From: an uncultured Pseudoflavonifractor sp.
Lineage (GTDB): Bacteria; Bacillota; Clostridia; Oscillospirales; Oscillospiraceae
Assembly: GCF_944387805.1 (NCBI RefSeq)
Contig: NZ_CALXGI010000015.1
Span: 1 to 50,023 of the forward strand
Reading direction: 5' to 3'
DNA length: 50,023 nucleotides
Below the pieces are notes generated by a model. It was not told the origin of the DNA, ran no database searches, and worked only from the letters and a program-made list of their open reading frames with translations. Positions 17,301-24,376 of the stretch are shown here, piece after piece (position 1 is the first letter of the stretch; the number at the start of each line of letters is the position of its first letter). Position numbers and translations under genes: made by a program.

Positions 17301-17812
17301 AGGTAGTAGTCCTCCCCGAAGTGCTCCTTCATCTCCAGGGCGGCCTTCTTGGCCCCCTCGTAGTTGCTGCCCAGGATGAGCCGGGGCACCTCGCCTGCCA
17401 GACAGGCGGACATGGCGATCAGCCCCTCCGTATGCTGCCAGAGAAGCTCCTTGTCAATGCGGGGCTTGATGTAGAACCCGTCCAGGAAGGCCCGGGACAC
17501 CAGATAGCACAGGTTGCGGTAGCCTGTCTCGTTCTTGCACAGGAGCACCAGGTGGCGGGCCTCGGCGTCCAGCTCGTGGACCCGGTCGGTCATTCCCCGG
17601 GGGGCCACATATACCTCGCAGCCGATAATGGGTTTAATTCCTTCTGCCTTACAGGCCCGGTAAAAATCTACCGCGCCGTACATGACCCCGTGGTCCGTGA
17701 CAGCTACCGCGGTCTGCCCCAGCTCCCTGACCCTGGCGGCCAGAGCAGGAATACGGCATGCTCCGTCCAGCAGGCTGAATTCGGTATGGACATGCAGGTG
17801 AACAAAGCTCAT
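14327..17812 (-). CDS. dnaE: DNA polymerase III alpha subunit (DnaE type)
   Basis: An 1161-aa C-family replicative polymerase. The N-terminal PHP domain is marked by HLHVHTEFSLLDG (residues 5-17) with metal-site histidines. The palm carries PDIDIDF at about 395-401 with its catalytic aspartates; helix-hairpin-helix and OB-fold segments follow, the latter near residues 990-1030 (VNIAGVISSVKTKTTR). In Firmicutes DnaE works with PolC at the fork and takes part in damage-induced synthesis. The start at 17812 is chosen for GGAG 9 nt upstream and because the PHP domain begins there. A promoter and a LexA-box-like palindrome precede it, and cls follows. Confidence 0.96.
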   Translation of the reverse strand: MSFVHLHVHTEFSLLDGACRIPALAARVRELGQTAVAVTDHGVMYGAVDFYRACKAEGIKPIIGCEVYVAPRGMTDRVHELDAEARHLVLLCKNETGYRNLCYLVSRAFLDGFYIKPRIDKELLWQHTEGLIAMSACLAGEVPRLILGSNYEGAKKAALEMKEHFGEDYYLEIQDHGLPVDAEVVRGIVRIHEETGIPLVATNDAHYTRREDAAMQDTLMCIQMGKTVDDPGRMKFETDEFYIKSEEEMAALFPDWPEAIENTAKVAEKCNMEFEFGKYHLPEFKLPEGWTDPDAYFEHLCWEGFARRYPEGSEKNRAQLEYEMGVIRQMGFVDYFLIVSDFIGYAKSHNIPVGPGRGSAAGSMVSYCMNITDVDPVKYDLFFERFLNPERVTMPDIDIDFCIRRRQEVIEYVQRKYGEDHVAQIVTFGTMAARGAIRDVGRALNIPYADVDAVAKQVPSGPGALHITLDESLKLSKQLRDSYEGDERIHNLIDTAKAIEGMPRHASTHAAGVVITKRPVYEYVPLAKNDESVVTQYVMTTLEELGLLKMDFLGLRNLTVLDDAVQLVRRRIPDFDLHAIPEDDPAVFKMLSDGKTSGVFQMESAGMTGVCVGLKPQNIEDITAIIALYRPGPMESIPRFIACKHNPDKVKYKHPLLEPILKVTYGCIVYQEQVIRIFQELGGYSLGQADMVRRAISKKKKAQIEKERQTFIYGDSERGIEGCIARGVPEQTGMDIYDEIYDFANYAFNKAHAVSYAIVAYQTAYFKCHYTREYMAALLTSVLDSSEKVAEYIAECKECGISLLPPDINESGASFTVTGDNIRFGLAAVKGVGWGFIQSVLDERERGGAFRSLSDFCSRMMDADLNKRVLENLIKCGAFDSTGAHRSQLLKVFPQVVDTIAQARRKNLEGQFDLFGGGGDQPQTAPEAELPDIPEFSRRELMAMEKETTGLYLTGHPMDEYRETARRYHAVPIGAILSDFAQEEGNTDFQDGQKVNIAGVISSVKTKTTRNNTLMAYVTLEDDTGSMELLVFARVLGENGSYLKENMPVLAAGRISVRDEKAPQLMVDSVRPLLQDGGDPAQEPDGPKGKKRQKLFVRLPSAHDPRWRKIQLILELFPGDEPFKAKFLDTEQWAPAIPCVVHPTLVRELNEMLGAENVVVR

Positions 17813-17966
17813 GAGGCACTTCTCCTTTTCGTTTCTCTCGTCTTTCTGCTCTTCGGCTTTTCCTTGTCGTGCCCCGTGTCTCTGATTTCGCATGCGGCAG
17901 GGCCAGCAGCTCTCATAAACCGCCGCCCCTGCCGCAGGCGGGGCGTTCCATAGGGCCTCACCATAT

Positions 17967-17980
17967 AGAACGCGTGTTCT
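17967..17980. promoter_or_regulatory. LexA (SOS) box-like palindrome at the dnaE start site
   Basis: AGAACGCGTGTTCT is a perfect 14-bp palindrome with the Firmicute LexA core GAAC-RNRY-GTTC (consensus CGAACRNRYGTTYG); only the outer C/G pair is changed to A/T. It lies 9 bp past the -10 element, over the expected transcript start, where a repressor would block initiation. Confidence 0.72.
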
Positions 17981-17988
17981 TACCGTTT

Positions 17989-18016
17989 ATCATACAGCAC
18001 GAAAAAATTTTGTCAA
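17989..18016 (-). promoter_or_regulatory. Promoter of dnaE
   Basis: TTGACA (18011-18016) and TATGAT (17989-17994) on the minus strand are 16 bp apart. The -35 element begins 14 bp after the end of the duplicated whiA tail. Confidence 0.82.
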
Positions 18017-18021
18017 GCACC

Positions 18022-18123
18022 ACTCACTGCTGTGCGCCCCGCTCTCCTTCTCCCGTCTGGGAGAGGGCCAGCAGCTTGCGCAGCCGGTGGTTCAGGCAGC
18101 TCTTGGTGACAGGCGGGTCGCCT
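18022..18123 (-). pseudogene. Duplicated 3' end of whiA
   Basis: 18030-18121 is identical over 92 bp to 18233-18324, the coding end of whiA. The copy keeps the reading frame from DPPVTKS to the final residues but lacks 9 bp (the three codons for Asp-Glu-Arg next to the stop), then meets a stop in the same place. Upstream of the copied stretch the frame has no whiA sequence and no start signal, so this is a gene fragment, not a gene. It sits between whiA and the dnaE promoter. Confidence 0.88.
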
Positions 18124-18217
18124 CCCCATGCGGCTTTGCCCCATGGGGACCCCTTATTTTTCATATATCGCCTGCCGGAAGTGAATTCCGTCAGGCTCCC
18201 GCGCCATTAGGCGCGGC
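18122..18217. repeat. Hairpin-rich spacer between whiA and its tail copy
   Basis: About 96 bp holding three inverted repeats: GCGCC-atta-GGCGC (18201-18214), GCCTGCCGGAA/TTCCGTCAGGC (18170-18196, one mismatch) and CCCCATG...CATGGGG near 18125-18149. On the minus strand it includes AATAAGGGGT next to GC-rich palindromes, a pattern partly shared with the dapF-ANTAR gap at 44660-44727. It may be a small interspersed palindromic element. Confidence 0.5.
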
Positions 18218-19147
18218 TCACTGCCGTTCGTCCTGTGCGCCCCGCTCTCCTTCTCCCGTCTGGGAGAGGGCCAGCAGCTTGCGCAGCCGGTGGTTCAGGC
18301 AGCTCTTGGTGACAGGCGGGTCGCACAGCTCCGCCAGCTGGGACAGGGTCAGCTCCGGGTTTTCCAGCCGCAGCCGGGCGGTCTCGTACAGCTTGTCCCC
18401 CAGCTCGGTCAGGTCCATCCGCGCCTCCAGGCGGCGGATGGCCTCAATCTGCTCCATGGCCGCGTCCACCGCCTTGTCCAGGTTGGCCGCGTCGCAGTTC
18501 ACCCTGCGGTTTACGCTGCCCCGCAGATTCTTCTCCAGCTTGGCGTTCATCAGCTCCATGGCCGCCACCGGCGCGCCGATGGCGGTGAGGAAGTCGGCGA
18601 TGTATTCGCTCTGCTTGAAGTACGTCATGTAGTTGGACTTGCGGGTGGTCTCCTTGGGGGAGAAGCCCGCCTCCAGCAGCAGGGCGGTCAGCTCACGGCT
18701 GACGCTGTAATGGGAGGTGACCAGCTCCAGATGGTAGCGCTTGGCCGGGTCGGTCACCGATCCGCCTGCCAGGAACGCTCCCCGGAAGAAGGCCGTGCGG
18801 CAGTGGTCCTCCTCCAGCACGGCAAAATTGATGTGATGGGCCAGGCTGTCCGCCGGGTCAAAGCCGAAGGCGTCGAAAATCCGCCGGAGCTTGCCCCCAT
18901 CGGTGATGGCAAAAACCCGCTTGCCGCCTGGGTTCTCCGGCAGGCTGTCAAAGTCCAGCTGAAAGGCCTTGCGGAACAAAAGGGGCAGCCGGGCGGCAAA
19001 GGCGCCGCTCTCCGTGATGATACGGACCTCCCGGTTGGAAAAGGCGTTGCAGAAGAGGAGCACGCCGTAGGCCTCAGCCTGGGCGCAGCACTTCCGGGCC
19101 AGGGGAGCGCGGCACAGCTCCTCCTTGGTCTGGCTGGAAAAGGACAT
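18218..19147 (-). CDS. whiA: Sporulation/division regulator WhiA
   Basis: A 309-aa protein of the WhiA family: an N-terminal LAGLIDADG-homing-endonuclease-like fold without nuclease motif (FFRGAFLAGGSVTDP near residues 118-132 is its signature) and a C-terminal helix-turn-helix (about 250-300: LTLSQLAELCDPPVTKSCLNHRLRKL). In Firmicutes WhiA binds DNA and affects division and chromosome segregation. It follows yvcK and rapZ in the same direction, the conserved Firmicute and actinobacterial order. The last 30 codons are also present as a second copy 203 bp downstream. The C-terminal tail (QTGEGERGAQDERQ) is longer than the conserved core. Confidence 0.94.
   Translation of the reverse strand: MSFSSQTKEELCRAPLARKCCAQAEAYGVLLFCNAFSNREVRIITESGAFAARLPLLFRKAFQLDFDSLPENPGGKRVFAITDGGKLRRIFDAFGFDPADSLAHHINFAVLEEDHCRTAFFRGAFLAGGSVTDPAKRYHLELVTSHYSVSRELTALLLEAGFSPKETTRKSNYMTYFKQSEYIADFLTAIGAPVAAMELMNAKLEKNLRGSVNRRVNCDAANLDKAVDAAMEQIEAIRRLEARMDLTELGDKLYETARLRLENPELTLSQLAELCDPPVTKSCLNHRLRKLLALSQTGEGERGAQDERQ
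18233..18324. repeat. Direct repeat inside whiA (partner of 18030-18121)
   Basis: 92-bp identical match to 18030-18121 at an offset of 203 bp. This copy is the functional 3' coding end of whiA. Confidence 0.9.
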
Positions 19148-19189
19148 GGAACATTCCCTCGCTTGTTATTTGATATCCGTCCCGGCGGC

Positions 19190-20206
19190 TCAGAACACTT
19201 TGGTCTGGGCCCGGTCCTCGTAAATCTCCATGACTGCGGCGGCCAGCCGGGCGATGGAGTGCCGGGCATAGTTGGAGGTCTCGGAGGCCAGGGGCCGGGT
19301 GATAACCTCCACCCCCAGGGCCTCGATGGCGGGCGTGTCCACCACGATGGGGGCCGCGTCCTCCTCCTTGTACCGCTCCACCAGACGGGGCCGCACCGGC
19401 GCGGAATTGCACAGGCACAGGTCGATAAGCCCGGGGCCCGAGTGGGCCAGCAGGGCCTTCACATGGTCGGAGGCCGTCATGCCCTCTGTCTCGCCGTCCT
19501 GGGTCATGATGTTGCAGATATACATCTTCAGCGCCTTGGACTGGCGCACCGCGTCGGCAATCCCTTCCACCAGCAGGTTGGGGATAACGCTGGTGTACAG
19601 GCTGCCCGGCCCCAGGAGAATCATATCCGCCTCGCTGATGGCCTTCAGGCTCTCAGGCAGGGCGGCAGGCCGCTCGGGCAGCAGCCGCACCTGCTTGATG
19701 CGGCAGTCCTGTTCCTTCTTGAAGGCGCTGATTTTGGACTCCCCCACCACAGCGGTTCCATTTTCAAAGGTAGCCTCCAGCTGCACATCGGCGTTGGTCA
19801 CCGGCAGCACCCGGCCTGTGATGGCCAGAACCTGGCTCATACGGGCTACCGCCTGGTCAAAGGAGCCGGAGATGCCGTTGAGGGCGGCCAGAATCAGGTT
19901 TCCGAAGGACTGGCCGGCCAGGCTGCCCGAGTCCTTGGGGAAGCGGTAGGACAGCAGCTCCCCCATGACTGGCTCCACGTTGGCCAGGGCCTCCATGCAG
20001 TGGCGGATGTCCCCCGGCGGCGGCATGCCCAGGTCCTGGCGCAGCACGCCGGACCCGCCGCCGTCATCGGCCACGGTGACAATGGCGGTCAGATTGTGGG
20101 TATAGCTCTTCAGGCCCCGCAGCATGGTGGACAAGCCGGTACCGCCGCCGATGGCGACAATCCGCGGCTCATACTCCCACCTGCGGTCGGCGGAATAATC
20201 AGTCAT
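19190..20206 (-). CDS. yvcK: YvcK family protein (gluconeogenesis factor, CofD-like fold)
   Basis: A 338-aa cytoplasmic protein with the Rossmann-like CofD/YvcK fold. The opening IVAIGGGTGLSTMLRGLK (about residues 16-33) is the family's glycine-rich nucleotide-binding loop, VTVADDGGGSGVLR (44-57) the second conserved block, and LILAALNGISGSFDQAVA a later one. YvcK binds UDP-sugars and is needed for growth on gluconeogenic carbon sources and for normal cell wall shape in Bacillus. It sits between rapZ and whiA in the classic cluster; the AGGAGG for its translation overlaps the rapZ stop codon, though the gap to ATG 20206 is long (12 nt). Confidence 0.94.
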   Translation of the reverse strand: MTDYSADRRWEYEPRIVAIGGGTGLSTMLRGLKSYTHNLTAIVTVADDGGGSGVLRQDLGMPPPGDIRHCMEALANVEPVMGELLSYRFPKDSGSLAGQSFGNLILAALNGISGSFDQAVARMSQVLAITGRVLPVTNADVQLEATFENGTAVVGESKISAFKKEQDCRIKQVRLLPERPAALPESLKAISEADMILLGPGSLYTSVIPNLLVEGIADAVRQSKALKMYICNIMTQDGETEGMTASDHVKALLAHSGPGLIDLCLCNSAPVRPRLVERYKEEDAAPIVVDTPAIEALGVEVITRPLASETSNYARHSIARLAAAVMEIYEDRAQTKVF

Positions 20207-20222
20207 AGATCAGGCGCACCTC

Positions 20223-21083
20223 CTACGCTCTCGTCATGTCCCTGTGGTTGTCCGTGGCCTGATAGCCCTTCCGGCGGATAAAGTCGGCCAGGGCCCTGGT
20301 GATGGCCACGCTCCGGTGCTGGCCGCCGGTACAGCCGATACCGATGACCAGCATGGTCTTTCCCTCCTCCACATACTTGGGGAGCAGGAAGCCGATCAGG
20401 TTCTCCAAATGGGTCATAAAATCCCGGGTCTCCTGGTAGCCGAACACAAAGTCATACACCGGCTTATCCAGCCCGGTCTGGTGCCGCAGCTCTGCGATGT
20501 AGTAGGGATTGGGCAGAAAGCGCACGTCAAACACCAGGTCGGCCTCAATGGGAATGCCGTACTTGAAGCCGAAGGAGATGACGTTGACGCCCATGACGGG
20601 CACGGGGCTGTCCTTGCCGAAGAGGCGGAGCACCTCGCCCCGCAGCTTGGAGGTGGAGAGGGCGGAGGTGTCAATGATATACTCCGCCCGGCGGCGCACC
20701 GGCTCCAGGTCCTTGCGCTCCTGGCTTACCGCCTCAGCCAGCGTCTCCCCAGGCCGAAGCAGAGGATGGATGCGGCGGGTCTCCTTGTAGCGCTTGATGA
20801 TGGTCTCAGTGGTGGCCTCCACAAAGAGAATCTTGTACTGGCAGCCCATGCTCTGAAGGGCGTCCAGCGCGTCGAACAGGCCGTCAAAGGTCTGTCCGCC
20901 CCGGATGTCAGTAACTAAGGTCACCCGCTCATACTTCCCCGGGCTGGCCATGCACAGCTCGGCAAACTTGGGAATCAGCGCTGAGGGCATGTTGTCCACC
21001 ACATAGAAGCCCATATCCTCCATAAAAGAGGCCGCCTTACTCTTTCCCGCGCCGGACAGGCCGGAAATGATCACAAATTCCAT
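20223..21083 (-). CDS. rapZ: RNase adapter / nucleotide-binding protein RapZ
   Basis: A 286-aa P-loop protein (YvcJ/RapZ family). Walker A GLSGAGKS is at residues 8-15; the C-terminal conserved block IGIGCTGGQHRSVAITRALADF (about 245-266) is the family signature. In E. coli it directs small RNA decay that controls glucosamine-6-phosphate synthase; in Firmicutes YvcJ hydrolyses nucleotides and its exact target is unclear. ATG 21083 has AGAGGTG just upstream. It is 28 nt after murB and runs into yvcK, so the set murB-rapZ-yvcK-whiA is likely one operon linking wall precursor synthesis to its regulators. Confidence 0.95.
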   Translation of the reverse strand: MEFVIISGLSGAGKSKAASFMEDMGFYVVDNMPSALIPKFAELCMASPGKYERVTLVTDIRGGQTFDGLFDALDALQSMGCQYKILFVEATTETIIKRYKETRRIHPLLRPGETLAEAVSQERKDLEPVRRRAEYIIDTSALSTSKLRGEVLRLFGKDSPVPVMGVNVISFGFKYGIPIEADLVFDVRFLPNPYYIAELRHQTGLDKPVYDFVFGYQETRDFMTHLENLIGFLLPKYVEEGKTMLVIGIGCTGGQHRSVAITRALADFIRRKGYQATDNHRDMTRA

Positions 21084-21111
21084 AATTCCACACCTCTGCC
21101 AATGGTTTTCT

Positions 21112-22029
21112 CTATACGCAGCCCAGGGTCCGGATCTCCAGCTCCAGGGTCACCCCGGTCTCCCGGAGGACGGTCTCCTTGATCTGCTCTGTCAGCTTCA
21201 GGATGTCGGCGCAGGTGGCGCCCCCCCGGTTGATGACAAACCCGGCGTGCTTCTCCGACACCTGGGCGCCGCCCACAGTCAGGCCCTTCAGGCCGCACTG
21301 CTCAATGAGGGCGGCGGCGAAATGTCCCGCCGGCCGCTTGAAGGTGCTCCCCGCGCTGGGGTACTCCAGGGGCTGCTTGCTCTTGCGGCGCTGGGCCAGG
21401 TCCTCCATTTTGGCCCGGATTTCCCCGGCATCTCCCTGCTCCAGCTCCATCTCCGCCTCCAGCACCAGCCATGCCGGGTGGTCGGTAAATATGCTGTGGC
21501 GGTAAGTGAGATGGCACTCTTCCGCAGGCAGGCTGTGCTCCTGGCCGTGCTCGTCCAGGTAAGTGACGGCGGTGAGGACCTGAACCATCTCTCCGCCGTA
21601 GGCGCCGGCGTTCATCACCACCGCGCCGCCCAGGCTGCCGGGGATGCCGTGGGCAAACTCCAGGCCGGTCAGGCCCCGGCCCAGAGCGGCCATGGCCAGC
21701 CGGGACAGAGGGATGCCGCACTCCGCCCGCAGGCGGCGGTTGATCTCCCGGGTCTGGTGCAGACCGCCGGTCTTGATGACAAAGCCGTCGTATCCCGCAT
21801 CGGCCACCAGCAGATTGCTGCCGTTGCCAAGGAAAAAGGGGGTGACCCCCAGTGCAGCGGCAGCCTGCACCGCCGCCTTGATCTCTTTTTTCTCTCTGGG
21901 CAGCGCCATCAGCCGGGCCGGGCCGCCCACCCGGAAGGTGGTGTGGCGGGCCATCGGCTCTTCCCTGCGCAGCTCCAGCTCCGGACACGCCTTGCGCAGT
22001 TCTTCACTCAGCGCGTAATAGATGTCCAT
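21112..22029 (-). CDS. murB: UDP-N-acetylenolpyruvoylglucosamine reductase MurB
   Basis: A 305-aa FAD-dependent cytoplasmic enzyme that reduces UDP-GlcNAc-enolpyruvate to UDP-MurNAc, the second committed step of peptidoglycan synthesis. Diagnostic features are TTFRVGGPARL (about 31-41), the FAD-binding PFFLGNGSNLLVAD (about 71-84), SIPGSLGGAVVMNAGAYGGE (about 126-145) and the proton-donor Ser region YPSAGSTFKRPAG (about 221-233). The start is ATG 22029, 5 nt after GGAGG; a TTG 12 nt earlier overlaps that site and is rejected. It heads the murB-rapZ-yvcK-whiA run. A -10-like TATAAT occurs upstream near 22125-22130. Confidence 0.95.
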   Translation of the reverse strand: MDIYYALSEELRKACPELELRREEPMARHTTFRVGGPARLMALPREKKEIKAAVQAAAALGVTPFFLGNGSNLLVADAGYDGFVIKTGGLHQTREINRRLRAECGIPLSRLAMAALGRGLTGLEFAHGIPGSLGGAVVMNAGAYGGEMVQVLTAVTYLDEHGQEHSLPAEECHLTYRHSIFTDHPAWLVLEAEMELEQGDAGEIRAKMEDLAQRRKSKQPLEYPSAGSTFKRPAGHFAAALIEQCGLKGLTVGGAQVSEKHAGFVINRGGATCADILKLTEQIKETVLRETGVTLELEIRTLGCV

Positions 22030-22195
22030 TTTGACCTCCAATAGTTGAGTTTATGGGTAATACCGGTTGAAATGCCGGTAAAATATATCAGCTTTCGGCA
22101 GGCGGCGTACGCCGTCCAATGGATATTATAACAGAAACCTCGGCCGATTAGAATAGCCAGAAGTCAGAAAAGCAGTCCCGTCCGGGACGATGCAA

Positions 22196-22227
22196 AAACG
22201 CCGGAATGCAGCTGCATTCCGGCGTTT
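22196..22227 (-). terminator. Terminator of mreB/mbl
   Basis: Perfect 32-bp palindrome AAACGCCGGAATGCAG plus its complement. On the minus strand it is followed by TTTTTGC, so it ends the mreB transcript 24 nt after the stop codon. Confidence 0.9.
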
Positions 22228-22250
22228 CCTCCCCCAGAGGGAGCACAATT

Positions 22251-23273
22251 TCAGTTCATCTGCTTGCGGCGGGACAGGTTCATGGTGCCGTCCTGCATGT
22301 CGCTCACGTTATCCAGGCTCTTGCCCGTGCCATAGGCCACGCAGGAGATGGCGTCGTCCGCCACATGGGTCTCGATGCCGGTGTGGGACTCGATGAGCTT
22401 GTCAAAGCCCCAGACCAGGCTGCCGCCGCCGGTCATGACGATGCCATTGGTGGAGATATCGGCCACCAGCTCGGGGGGCGTGCGCTCCAGCACGCCGTGG
22501 ACCGCCTCCAAAATGCGGGTGGAAACTTCCTCAAATGCCTCAATCATCTCGCTGGAGGTAACCGTGAAGGTGCGGGGCAGACCGGTCATCAGGCAGCGGC
22601 CCTTGACCTCGTAGCTCTGCTCCTCAGGCCGGGGAAACACGCAGCCAATCTGCATTTTGATCTCCTCGGCGGTCCGGTCGCCGATGAGTACATTGTGCTT
22701 GCGGCGGATGTACTTGACAATCGCCTCGTCAAACTGGTCGCCGGCGATCTTGATGGAGGTGGACTCCACAATGCCGCCCAGGGAGATAACGGCGATGTCG
22801 GTGGTGCCGCCGCCAATGTCCACCACCATATGGCCGTCGGGCTTGGTGATATCGATGCCCGCGCCGATGGCGGCGGCCAGGGGTTCCTCAATCAGATACA
22901 CCCGGCGGGCGCCGGCCTGGATGCCCGCGTCGATGACGGCCCGCTCTTCCACCTCGGTGATGCCGGAGGGCACGCAGATGACCACACGAGGCTTGAAAAA
23001 CCGGAATGCGGCGGCCTTGCGGATAAACTCCTTGAGCATCCGCTCGGTCATATCAAAGTCGGAGATAACGCCCTCGCGGAGAGGCCGGATGGCCACAATA
23101 TTGCCGGGGGTACGGCCCAGCATCTGCTGCGCCTCGGTGCCCACCTTCAGGAGCTTGCCCGTATCCTTGTCCATGGCCACCACGGAGGGCTCCCGCAGCA
23201 CCACGCCCTTGCCTTTTACATAAACGAGGATTGACGCTGTTCCCAGGTCAATTCCGATATCTTTACTGAACAT
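22251..23273 (-). CDS. mreB: Actin-like rod-shape protein MreB/Mbl
   Basis: A 340-aa bacterial actin that forms membrane filaments guiding lateral wall synthesis. IGIDLGTASILVYVKGKGVVLREPSVVA opens the fold (phosphate-1 loop); VVDIGGGTTDIAVIS (about 150-164) is phosphate-2, and IVMTGGGSLVWGFDKLI (about 279-295) the adenosine motif. The sequence is closest to Mbl-type paralogues. The start is uncertain: I use ATG 23273 (AGAGG, 7-nt spacing). In-frame ATGs at 23300 and 23327 would add a basic amphipathic tail ending MLKKLRGAG, which resembles the membrane-binding N-terminus of E. coli MreB (MLKKFRG). The promoter at 23343-23371 would begin the mRNA near 23336, leaving almost no leader for the longest form. 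Solitary gene with its own terminator. Confidence 0.94.
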   Translation of the reverse strand: MFSKDIGIDLGTASILVYVKGKGVVLREPSVVAMDKDTGKLLKVGTEAQQMLGRTPGNIVAIRPLREGVISDFDMTERMLKEFIRKAAAFRFFKPRVVICVPSGITEVEERAVIDAGIQAGARRVYLIEEPLAAAIGAGIDITKPDGHMVVDIGGGTTDIAVISLGGIVESTSIKIAGDQFDEAIVKYIRRKHNVLIGDRTAEEIKMQIGCVFPRPEEQSYEVKGRCLMTGLPRTFTVTSSEMIEAFEEVSTRILEAVHGVLERTPPELVADISTNGIVMTGGGSLVWGFDKLIESHTGIETHVADDAISCVAYGTGKSLDNVSDMQDGTMNLSRRKQMN

Positions 23274-23342
23274 ACCCGCACCTCTAAGCTTTTTTAGCAT
23301 TTCTTTTAGTTTGGACCAGAATCCCATATCTTAATCCTCTAC

Positions 23343-23371
23343 ATTATAATGTGGCGGTTGGGCTATTTCAA
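23343..23371 (-). promoter_or_regulatory. Promoter of mreB/mbl
   Basis: TTGAAA (23366-23371) and TATAAT (23343-23348) on the minus strand, 17 bp apart. The transcript should start near 23336, which argues for the shorter of the possible mreB starts. Confidence 0.83.
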
Positions 23372-23454
23372 CGCTTTTCCCAAATTTTATAGATTTTTCA
23401 CATTTTCCTGGCCCGGATTGGAATTTTTTCTCTCATACAGGGCACATTGTCCAG

Positions 23455-24117
23455 TCAGCGTCCGGAACGGGCCCTGGCCAGGGTGGCGCACACTACTTCC
23501 TTTGCCCCGGCGGTCAGCAGAGTGCGGGCGCACTCGGAGATGGTGGAGCCGGTGGTAATTACGTCGTCAATGAGGAGGATCCGCTTTCCCTCCACCAGCT
23601 CCGGCTCGGTGCAGGCATAGGCCCCCAATACGTTGGCCCGGCGGCTTTCGTCGTGCTCCAGCCCGGACTGGGCCTCGGTATCCCGCAGCTTGCGCAGCGT
23701 TTCCACCGCCGCGTCGCTCAGGTTCACCGCCGCCGACTGAGCCAGCAGAAAGGCCTGGTCATACCCCCGCTCCTTCTTGCGCCTGTCAGACAGGGGCACC
23801 CAAGAGATGAGGTCGTACGCCCCCGCCAGGTGGTCGTGGACGCACTGAGCCACCAGAATACCATAGATGCCCGCATACCGGCTCATGCCCTTGAACTTGT
23901 AACGGTGGATGGAATCCCGCACAAAGTTCTCATAGCGCAGGGGCGAGACACACTTCTCAAAGAACTCCCCCGTCTGTTCCGCCGCCTCCTCGGTGAGCCA
24001 GGGCAGAGTACTCTGGCACTGGGAGCAGATCTCCCGCTCCCCGGTGCCCAGCACCCGGCCGCAGAACACGCACCTGGGTGGGAACAGCAGGTCCATCAAA
24101 ATCTGCCCCGCCCTCAT
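23455..24117 (-). CDS. comF: ComF family phosphoribosyltransferase-like protein
   Basis: A 220-aa protein of the ComF/GntX family. A four-cysteine zinc ribbon (C16, C19, C31, C34) is followed by a phosphoribosyltransferase fold with the PRPP loop LLIDDVITTGSTISEC (about 178-195). YKFKGMSRYA (about 73-82) and DRRKKERGYDQ are family motifs. In naturally competent bacteria ComFC is needed for uptake and integration of DNA; in many Clostridia the gene stands alone and its role is unclear. Here its ATG overlaps the stop of the small RHH gene (ATGA), implying coupled translation, and recD2 lies just upstream, hinting at a DNA-handling operon. Confidence 0.92.
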   Translation of the reverse strand: MRAGQILMDLLFPPRCVFCGRVLGTGEREICSQCQSTLPWLTEEAAEQTGEFFEKCVSPLRYENFVRDSIHRYKFKGMSRYAGIYGILVAQCVHDHLAGAYDLISWVPLSDRRKKERGYDQAFLLAQSAAVNLSDAAVETLRKLRDTEAQSGLEHDESRRANVLGAYACTEPELVEGKRILLIDDVITTGSTISECARTLLTAGAKEVVCATLARARSGR

Positions 24118-24287
24118 TTCAGGTCCTCCGGCCGGATAGGCCCGTGTTCCTTCTCAAAATCACGGATACAGGTGTTGATGAGGTACAGGATCTGTCCACT
24201 CATAGAGCGGCCTTCATAGGCTGCAATATACTGGAGTTTGTCATGAATGGCCTTGTCTGTCCGAATGCTGAGATGATTCTTTTCCAT
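24114..24287 (-). CDS. Small ribbon-helix-helix (CopG/Arc-like) protein
   Basis: A 57-aa protein with the sequence logic of a ribbon-helix-helix DNA-binding dimer. A short N-terminal strand NHLSIRTDKAI (residues 4-14) is followed by helix one (HDKLQYIAAYEG) and helix two (SMSGQILYLINTCIRDFEKE). The SMSGQI turn resembles the usual RSxSEEI motif. ATG 24287 is used because a GGAGACGAGG stretch lies in front; an upstream TTG/CTG reading would add a tail of unrelated sequence. Its TGA overlaps the comF ATG. It may be an autoregulator of the comF unit or the antitoxin-like half of an incomplete pair; no toxin gene is adjacent. Confidence 0.8.
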   Translation of the reverse strand: MEKNHLSIRTDKAIHDKLQYIAAYEGRSMSGQILYLINTCIRDFEKEHGPIRPEDLK

Positions 24288-24376
24288 ATGCCTCGTCTCC
24301 TTCCGGTAGACAAAGCATATCTTTTGCACAAATTCCTAGTTAATTCTTACGGCATTTTTACGGCTTAAAATTTCCG

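Noticed and set aside
14180..17953. Very long open reading frame on the plus strand opposite dnaE (about 1257 codons)
   Set aside because: It is antisense to a complete dnaE and has no domain sense; high-GC codon bias removes stops in this frame. The same holds for the long frames opposite pcrA (7851-10526) and clpB (32575-35511).
18233..18324. Interpreting the whiA repeats as a CRISPR-like array
   Set aside because: Only two copies, unequal context, and one is coding; no leader, no cas genes.
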